DNA of 64,000 nucleotides from Mesostigma viride (lineage: Eukaryota; Streptophyta; Mesostigmatophyceae; Mesostigmatales; Mesostigmataceae). Positions within the stretch are counted from its first letter, which is position 1. The number at the start of each line of letters is the position of its first letter. Positions 43,320-52,000 of this stretch are shown piece after piece. A program made the position numbers and the translations under genes. Under the pieces are notes generated by a model. The model was not told the origin of the DNA. It saw only the letters and a program-made list of their open reading frames with translations, and ran no database searches. The DNA lies in NCBI GenBank assembly GCA_009746045.1, contig RPFO01000418.1:394501-458500 (forward strand), in the 5' to 3' direction.

Positions 43320-43429
43320 CGCCGCAAAGGTGAAAACCATTTGCATTCAGTGCCGGTCCGCGGAAAACGCGGAAAAACGCCATCTGCAAATGAATCCGAC
43401 CGGAATCGAACTGGGGACCTCTCGCACCC
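43320..43429 (-). mobile_element. tRNA-related SINE, copy 2
   Basis: 110 bp nearly identical to 32108-32216, with the B-box-like AGTTCGATTCC on the minus strand at 43402-43412. It lacks the upstream A-box-like part and so is probably 5'-truncated. Confidence 0.62.
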
Positions 43430-43589
43430 CTACTCTACATCTATCCATGGTGCCCGCGAAATGATCATGCACGGTAGATGGCCTAGCCTTGCTCTACAGT
43501 CTGTAGCCAGTTGCTCTAGTTGCCACACCGCCAGCCTAGCTATGCCCCGCCTTGCATCGCACGTTCGCTCACGCCAGCCCAGCCATGCA

Positions 43590-43785
43590 ATGCTCACACG
43601 GGTCTTTTTGCACCCACAGGGAATGCCGGATCGCTTCGACAGGTCCGATTGTGCACCCTGTGGCATGCCACTGGCATGAGGGAAGAGGGGGGTCCCTGCC
43701 CTTCCCGCTGTGCACACATAGGGATTAAAAGCACTTTGGTGCTCCGTCACTCCCCAACGGGACCACGTGTTTAATTATGTAATTA
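43590..43785 (+). mobile_element. Family E element with 3' tip
   Basis: Body TTTTTGCACCCACAGGGAAT, TGTGGCATGCCACTGGCATG, then GGGATTAAAAGCACTTTGGT, terminal hairpin (GTGCTCCGTCACTCCCC...GGGACCAC, 43739-43766) and a TTTAATTATGTAATTAATGG tail. The tip equals that of LINE B. Confidence 0.65.
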
Positions 43786-44229
43786 ATGGACAATATGCAA
43801 TAGACAATATGTTGCGGGGATGCAAGTACGCTGCTTTCCCAGCTAGGCACACGATCTCTGTCTCATGCACTGGAAACCAAGTGCACCGCGTGCCTCACCC
43901 ATCGTTCATTAGAATTAGACAACCAGGTGTCCTAAGACTCCAATGCAGGCTAAAATTCCACTGATAAGCAAGCATTGGCTGTCTCACGGATACAAGTGGG
44001 TGGGTGGACGGGTGCCCAACCACGTACGTACCCGAATAGACAATTACATTACTAGCTGGAACTATGCAATCTGACTCTTTTCGTGAGGGGAACAGCCCTT
44101 GCAAAGCCTAGAGCCTCGCCTGAGCACCCCTGGTATCCTTCAATGGGTCGAGAACCAGGCAAGCTCATGGTACAAAGCCGTTCTCGGGAACCTACATTGA
44201 AGACCTCCCTGGGAATGAAGTCATCCGCT

Positions 44230-44430
44230 GCTTGATTATGGTCATGACCATGGTATCCACAAGACAACCAGCGCAGGCATGGCATTACTATACTATAGTG
44301 ACCATGGTATCCATGAGACAACCAGCGACGGCCGGAAATCAGGAGAATGCGGACCATGGTAGCTCGAGCCTGCTGTAGTCTTATCCTCGTTTGTCTAGTC
44401 GTTCACGATGAAACGGATATGTGCAGCCGT
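44230..44430 (+). repeat. Dispersed repeat, two tandem-like copies
   Basis: GACCATGGTATCCAYRAGAC followed by AACCAGCGCAGGC occurs twice (about 44246 and 44302). The second continues into GGAGAATGCGGACCATGGTA and GCTCGAGCCTGCTG as at 7320 and 40214. 43786-44725 otherwise shows no gene. Confidence 0.65.
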
Positions 44431-44725
44431 GGACATTGAAAGTTATGGCTGGCTTATGGTCTGATTACGGTCATCCCCGAGACCTTTCAAGCAGCTTGCG
44501 TGCCATGAAGCACTGACTGCCGGCCCCGTGCAGGGTTACGGGAATCGCTGCAGCCACTGAGAAAGGCCCATGACATGTATTGCAGGAGATCTGCCCTGCC
44601 ACACGTGCATCATGAGCACCACAGCAAGGAAAATGGGTCCCTGGGTACTCATGGGTCGCCACCCACCTATCCTTCATCAGGGTCTGCAATAGTGTGGAGT
44701 GCATGCGCTGCAGCAGATCTCTATT

Positions 44726-45400
44726 TTACTTTAAATCCATCAGCTCGATGTCGAAATGCAACGTCTTCTCGCTCAAGGGGTTGTTGCCGTCCAGGACAAC
44801 CGTCGCCTCGTTCTTCTCTATCAGGACGGCCTTCCGGCCGCCAGGGAGGACGGTTACGTCACCAACGTTAAGGGTGTCCGTGAGCATCGACGCAGGAAGC
44901 GTGAGCACGAGCTTGGGATCTCGGGCTCCGTACGACTCTGACGGTGGGACGCTAAAACTCTTCTTCTCCCCGACGCGCATACCAAGAACCGCGTTGTTGA
45001 AGTTGCGCATCATGGAATCTGCCATCACCCTCTCGTCTCCCAGCTTGAACGAGAACGGCTTTCTTGTTGGCACCTTCTCGTCTGGGACGGTAGTTGCAAA
45101 CATTCCCAAATCCGTTTTCCCCGTGTAATTAATGAATGCCATATCACCCACTGCCGCTGCCTTACCAGCCATGGCTACCACGCGGATGCCCCTTGGGATG
45201 CCCTCTACGCTATGACGGGCAGGCTTAACAAGCAATCTGCAGCCGCTGAAACCGTTTGGTCTCGCCAGGGCGAACCCTGCGGCGGGGTGGTAGGACACTC
45301 GGCTTTGCCTCGCAGAATGCGTAACAGCAGGAATCGCAAAATTTTCAACCGAGCACAATGACGAGCAGGACAGCAAGGGTCGCGCCGTCACTGAACTCAT
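44726..45400 (-). CDS. SlyD-like FKBP-type peptidyl-prolyl isomerase, probably chloroplast
   Basis: Catalyses cis-trans isomerisation of X-Pro bonds. 224 residues in a single exon. Residues 1-76 are Ser/Ala/Arg-rich without acidic clusters (MSSVTARPLLSCSSLC...GIRVVAMAGKA), typical of a stromal transit peptide. The FKBP fold follows: VGDMAFINYTGK, FSFKLGDERVM, NAVLGMRVGEKKSFSVPPSE, SYGARDPKLVLTLPASML, then VGDVTVLPGGRKAVLIEKNE and VVLDGNNPLSEKTLHFDIEL. The insertion between the YGARDP motif and the NNPL...LHFDIELMDL end is the SlyD layout, not that of FKBP12. No His-rich tail. It lies divergently to DPE1 with about 650 bp between starts. It is the only intronless host gene here. Confidence 0.88.
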   Translation of the reverse strand: MSSVTARPLLSCSSLCSVENFAIPAVTHSARQSRVSYHPAAGFALARPNGFSGCRLLVKPARHSVEGIPRGIRVVAMAGKAAAVGDMAFINYTGKTDLGMFATTVPDEKVPTRKPFSFKLGDERVMADSMMRNFNNAVLGMRVGEKKSFSVPPSESYGARDPKLVLTLPASMLTDTLNVGDVTVLPGGRKAVLIEKNEATVVLDGNNPLSEKTLHFDIELMDLK

Positions 45401-46051
45401 CCCTTCGACGACTGCCGCAGCAAACGGCGTCTTGCAAAATGCCTAGCTTTCCTTTTTCAAACTTGGCAAGAGGGATCCTCTACGATTTAGGGCGACCAAC
45501 TGCTGCAAAGATCTTATCAGCACGCAGCAGCACTTCGTCGTGGTCACATGTCGACCTGGAAGGACCTCGCACGTGCAGACGTGCTCCTCACCTGTTTCTC
45601 GCCTGTGGTCGGCATACAGTGCCGGCAGGCTGCTGTCTCCTGTACCAGCCTCCGCCGTAGGTGGTACGTCTTGTTCTGGGATTGCTCCTACTCAGTCAAC
45701 GGTAATATAGCCGTTTATTATTCCACACTTCCATCCAATCCCAAGTACTAGTAGTTAGTTCTGTCGACGGGGTGGGCAGTTCACCGTGCGCGCCACGACA
45801 TGACGTGACAGTCATCGGACTTGTGCGGCACCGAACCGCCACCGATGCGGTCCCTCAACAGCAAGATCTCGCTCAGCGACTCGGCCCGCTGCTGCCTTGG
45901 CAAAAAGATCCACCCAACAAATCGAGCCATGTTCGCAATGCACGAGATCTGCGGGCGTTTAGGGCGGAAGGGAAGGAAGGCGAGAAGGCAGGCAAATCGG
46001 TATCTCCCGGCCTCTATATTATCAATTTCCTGACCTTAGTGACGCTCGGTC
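45401..46051. other. Divergent intergenic region between FKBP and DPE1
   Basis: 650 bp shared upstream region of two plastid-protein genes read outward. No ORF with recognisable domains. A candidate TATA element for DPE1 is listed separately. Confidence 0.5.
46015..46022 (+). promoter_or_regulatory. Possible TATA element of DPE1
   Basis: TATATTAT 30 bp before the ATG at 46052. If used, the 5' UTR would be very short, so it may be coincidental. Confidence 0.22.
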
Positions 46052-49000
46052 ATGGTTTCCGTCGTGTGCGCGACGCGGGCCGGTGCCATCGCCAATGCTA
46101 CCGTTAAACCCGCGAAGCTCGGGACGAGCGTGTCGTCGTCTGCACATCGCTGCCTGGCTCCGAAACGGAGCCAATTCTCGGGGGCAGCCTTGCCATTAAA
46201 GGTAAAAACCCCTAGCAGGGTGGAATCTAGCAGGAGAATTGCCGTCGCCTCCACTGAAGATGACTATCCCTACCCTTGGGGAAAGAATGTGGAATCTCTT
46301 CCACTGCCGGCGACGTGGATTAGGCAGGATGACAAGCGCGTCGGTGGCGTGTTGCTGCACCCGTCAAGCCTGCCCGGCAATGAGGCACTCGGCACCCTTG
46401 GCAAGGAGGCCCACGCATTTGTCGACTGGCTCGCAGAGGCAGGGCTCGGGCTCTGGCAGGTGAAGAAAAATTGCTTCGAAATTGCTTTTAATCTACTGCG
46501 ACCGCGTCCTAGGTCGGTCTTATCTCGCCAGCTTTGCTGCAGCTCGCCCCATTCCGCATGTCGCGGCAGAAATGCACTCACCTGCGTCGCTCTAGCACCT
46601 GCGTGTCCTCATCGGTCTGTCGGTCTCTGTCACCCCAATGCATCGGCTTTGGTTCATGGGCACCTGGAACTTGTGACTCGTCATGCGTCCCATGATCGCA
46701 CGACGGCCAGATTCTGCCACTGGTGCCGCCAGACAAGGACGGCTCCCCCTACTCCAGCTCAGAGGCCTTCGCGGGCAGCCCGTGGCTGATCGACATCACC
46801 GAGTTGGTTCGGCTGGGCCTGCTCCCACCCGAGGACCTGCCGCTGGGGGAGAAGTTCACCACCTGGTCGGATGTAAGTATGAAGTTCTCGAACAGGTCAG
46901 ATGTGAGTGTACAATTCACCACCTGGTCGGATGTAAGTATAAAGTTCACGAACAGGCCCAATGTGAGTGTACAATTCACCACCTGGTCGGATGTAAGTAT
47001 ACTCACATTCCAACATGCGTACGAGGAGAGCATCGTTGTTTATTTGAATCAGTATTCCCCTCCCCCTCCCCCCCGCTCCCTCTCGCATGGCATCCCTTAA
47101 AACCAAGCCAACTTGTATGATTGTATTGTTGGTGGCCCATTGAAGCGTTACATGCTGCATGGCCTTTTTCCTCATTCAAGTGCCTTATTGGCCTTTGAAT
47201 GACCAATAAATAAGGGATGGTGTTCTACATGGCCAAGAGTTGCATGGTTGTCCTTACGGATGAATTGCCCCGCTGCACATTCCCAGCGCCCCCCACCACA
47301 ATTTTCTTTATACCATCCCCCACCGCGTTGTTGTTATATCTCTCGCCCCGAACTGTCATATTGTTGTTAGACTCTCTCATCCTCTTGTTGTACTGTGATA
47401 CTCTGTTATCCTCTTTATCTGTTATCATCCTTTTGTTATCATCTTGTTATACTCTTGTTGTACTGTGATAATCCTATTTATCTCGTATAATCCTTTTGTT
47501 ATCATCTTGTTGTACTGTGATGCTCTGTCATCCTCTTTATCTCTTATCATCCTTTTGTTATCATCTTGTTATACTCTGTCACGCTGTTGTTATATCTTCT
47601 CTCACCCCACCCCAACCTTGTTATTGTGTCTCCCACCACCCAACACCACCCCGTTGATTTCATGCCCCCACTCTTAACACCCCGGCAGCTGTTTGCCAAC
47701 AAAGGCGCGCTGCTGACCAAGGCCCAACCCCTTGCTGTTGTTTCGCTCACCCCACCACCACCACCACCACCTTATTCTTTCTCACCCGACCACCACCACG
47801 TTAATCTTTCTCACCCCACCACCACCACATCAATGTTTCTCACCCCACCACCACCACATCAATGTCTCTCACCCCACCACCACCACATCAATGTTTCTCA
47901 CCCGACCACCACCACATCAATGTTCCTCACCCCACCACCACCACATCAATGTTTCTCACCCCACCACCACCACATCAATGTTTCTCACCCCACCACCACC
48001 ACATCAATGTTCCTCACCCCACCACCACCACATCAATGTTTCTCACCCCACCACCACCACATCAATGTTCCTCACCCCACCACCACCACATCAATGTTCC
48101 TCACCCCACCACCACCACATCAATGTTCCTCACCCCACCACCACCACATCAATGTTTCTCACCCCACCACCACCACATCAATGTTTCTCACCCCACCACC
48201 ACCACATCAATGTTCCTCACCCCACCACCACCACATCAATGTTCCTCACCCCACCACCACCACATCAATGTTTCTCACCCCACCACCACCACATCAATGT
48301 TTCTCACCCCACCACCACCACATCAATGTTCCTCACCCCACCACCACCACATCAATGTTTCTCACCCCACCACCACCACATCAATGTTCCTCACCCCACC
48401 ACCACCACATCAATGTTCCTCACCCCACCACCACCACATCAATGTTTCTCACCCGACCACCACCACATCAATGTTCCTCACCCCACCACCACCACATCAA
48501 TGTTTCTCACCCCACCACCACCACATCAATGTTTCTCACCCCACCACCACCACATCAATGTTCCTCACCCCACCACCACCACATCAATGTTTCTCACCCC
48601 ACCACCACCACCTTATTCTTTCTCACCCCACCACCACCACATCAATGTTCCTCACCCGACCACCACCACATCAATGTTTCTCACCCCACCACCACCACAT
48701 CAATGTTTCTCACCCGACCACCACCACATCAATGTTCCTCACCCCACCACCACCACATCAATGTTCCTCACCCCACCACCACCACATCAATGTTTCTCAC
48801 CCCACCACCACCACATCAATGTTTCTCACCCGACCACCACCACATCAATGTTCCTCACCCCACCACCACCACATCAATGTTCCTCACCCCACCACCACCA
48901 CATCAATGTTTCTCACCCCACCACCACCACATCAATGTTCCTCACCCCACCACCACCACATCAATGTTTCTCACCCCACCACCACCACATCAATGTTTCT

Positions 49001-52000
49001 CACCCCACCACCACCACCTTATTCTTTCTCACCCCACCACCACCACATCAATGTTCCTCACCCGACCACCACCACATCAATGTTCCTCACCCCACCACCA
49101 CCACATCAATGTTTCTCACCCCACCACCACCACATCAATGTTTCTCACCCCACCACCACCACATCAATGTTCCTCACCCCACCACCACCACATCAATGTT
49201 CCTCACCCCACCACCACCACATCAATGTTTCTCACCCCACCACCACCACATCAATGTTCCTCACCCCACCACCACCACATCAATGTTTCTCACCCCACCA
49301 CCACCACATCAATGTTTCTCACCCCACCACCACCACATCAATGTTCCTCACCCCACCACCACCACATCAATGTTTCTCACCCCACCACCACCACATCAAT
49401 GTTCCTCACCCCACCACCACCACATCAATGTTCCTCACCCCACCACCACCACATCAATGTTTCTCACCCCACCACCACCACATCAATGTTTCTCACCCCA
49501 CCACCACCACATCAATGTTCCTCACCCCACCACCACCACATCAATGTTTCTCACCCCACCACCACCACATCAATGTTCCTCACCCATCATCCCCAAGCCG
49601 TGTTCCCTGCACGATTACAACCGCCCCTGCAGCTGTTTGCCAAGAAGGGCGCCCTGCTGACCAAGGCCGCGCGGGCCCTGCTCGATGGCAAGGCCTTCTC
49701 GACCGCGTGTTCTGTGGAGCTGCTGACGGAGTTTGAGTCGTTCAAGAACCAGTACACGTGGCTGAGAGAGGCCGCGCTGTTCATGGTGCGTGGGAAGACA
49801 GTAGCCGTCTGTGTCCCCACCCCCCTGCCTGGTATTGTTGCAGCGGATGCAAGAAGTGGTGCTCCCACCCCCCTGCCTAGTATTGTGGTAGCGGATGCAA
49901 GTAAAAATATGGTAGTATATTGCAGCGGATGCAAGAAGTTGCGCCGGGTTTGATTTATAAAAAGAAACAGCACTCTTAACTGAGAGCGGCTTTTATGGTA
50001 AGGGGAGAGGTGCTCAGTGAGCTTGCCTAGGTCACTTACTCACGTGATCCAAGTTTTTCTCCTTTTCAATGGCTTGCCCCCGAGACCACTGACATTATGG
50101 TACAGTCATTCACGCCTTAAGTTGAGTTCGAGGTTTTACACAGGTCAACCCAACTTAAGGCGTGAACCCAACTTAAGGCGTGAATGGCTCTACTAAATCG
50201 TACTTATTTGAACTAAAGATACTAAAACATACTATTATGAACTACATCGAACTTGGAAAGCCGAAATCGTATGCGACCCAACTTAAGGCGTGAACACAAC
50301 TTAAGTCAACCCAACGTAAGGCGTGAATGACTGTATGGGCACTAGGCTTTGGACACAGGACCTGTGTGAATGGAGGTACCTGTTTGGGTCTTACATCATG
50401 GATGCGCGTTCCATCATGGGGACACGCGTTCGACGTCACCAGGCGGAGGTCTAGTCTTTTTTTTTCTTTGTTCTGAGGTTTCTGAGGTCTTCTCCGCGGC
50501 CACGAATGCTTCTCATGAACCAGTTACTGCAGCTTGTCCACGCCTACTCTACGGCTTCGGAGGGCTACCACTCCTTGACGGGTGGGATTCTAGCGATTGG
50601 GTTATGGGAACTAGCCCATAGGACAGTTGAGCATCTATTGGCTGCCTCGATCTTCCTGTTTGCTGTCCGCATCCAATAAAGCATTGCTGTGTGTAACCAT
50701 AACCTTGTTGCTCGCCCTTCTTCTCTTCCCTTCTTCCTAATCCCCATTCACCTGCCCACGCCCAACTCGCTCGAGCTTTTTTTTTTCTGATGGGAAAGGT
50801 GTGGAACCAAGAGGGGCGATGAATAGTCGGAAAATGCTAATGTAACACACTCCACCCGAACGCCTACCAAAACCCCGCCCGCCCGCCCCCCGCCTCCCCC
50901 CCCCCCACTCAGGTGGCCACCAATGTCCACCCGGGTAAGTCCTGGTGGGAGTGGCCCGCGGCCCTGCGTGACCGCGACCCCTCCGCGCTGGCTGCCTTTG
51001 AGAAGCAGCACTTGGCAGGGATCCAGGAGCAGGAGGCTATCCAGTTTCTGTTCGAGCGCCAGTGGCAAGCGCTCAAGAAGCACGCAAACTCGCTCGGCAT
51101 CCGCCTCGTGGGCGACATGCCCATCTACGTGGGCGCCCACTGCACGTCCGTGTGGGCTCACCAGGAGTTGTTCATGCTGGACCCCGTCACCAAGGCCCCT
51201 GCGGCCGTCTCTGGCGTCCCCCCGGATCTCTTCAGCGCCGACGGCCAGCTGTGGGGTTCTCCACTCTACAAATGGGAGGCACACAAGGCGGAGGGCTTCA
51301 AGTGGTGGGTGGAGCGTCTCAAGCGGAACTTCCAGCTGGCGGACATCTGCCGTATCGATCACTTCCGGGCTTTCGCTGGGTACTACAATAATGCTGCGGA
51401 TGCCCCCAATGCCCGGTCGGGGCACTGGGAGGAAGGCCCCGGGCTGGCGTTGTTCGAGGCTTGCAGGAAAGCGCTGGGTGGTGCCAGGGTGCCCATTATC
51501 GCCGAGGACTTGGGGTTTGTGACCGAGGACGTGGTCAAGCTGAGGGAGGACATCGGGGCCCCGGGCATGTTGGTGCTTCAGTTCGCGTGGGGCGGGGCCA
51601 ACCCGACGAACGTCTACCTTCCCCACAACCACTATGCGAACGCATTCGTGTACCCCGGCACGCACGACAACGACACCACCGTGAGCTGGTGGCAGGGTCT
51701 ACCGGACGGCGACAAGGCGTTCCTGCGGAGGTACCTCCGCTACGAGGGGGACGACATCGAGTGGGAGCTGATCCGGACCTCGTTCCGGTCGCCCGCAGAC
51801 TCAGCGGTCGTGGCCATGCAGGTGGGTATCATATTCATATTATTATTATTATTATTATTGTTATTATTATTATTGTTATTATTATTATTATTATTATTAC
51901 TATGCAGGTGCGTGCCCGCAGGTTGATAGGGCTCAACATCCCCATGTCGTCCCAATCGGGATATTCCGTGGTCGTGGCCATGCAGGTGCGTGCCTGCCAG

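Noticed and set aside
47566-49953. A 795-codon ORF rich in His, Thr and Pro, and two overlapping ORFs of 642 and 624 codons
   Set aside because: All three arise from the 29-bp minisatellite cycling through frames. Only the last part (49633-49785) matches DPE1. Kept as a splicing curiosity, not as a gene.
50742-51665. Long minus-strand ORF opposite DPE1 exon 4
   Set aside because: Shadow of the GC-rich GH77 exon; its translation has no recognisable domain while the plus strand matches DPE1 throughout.
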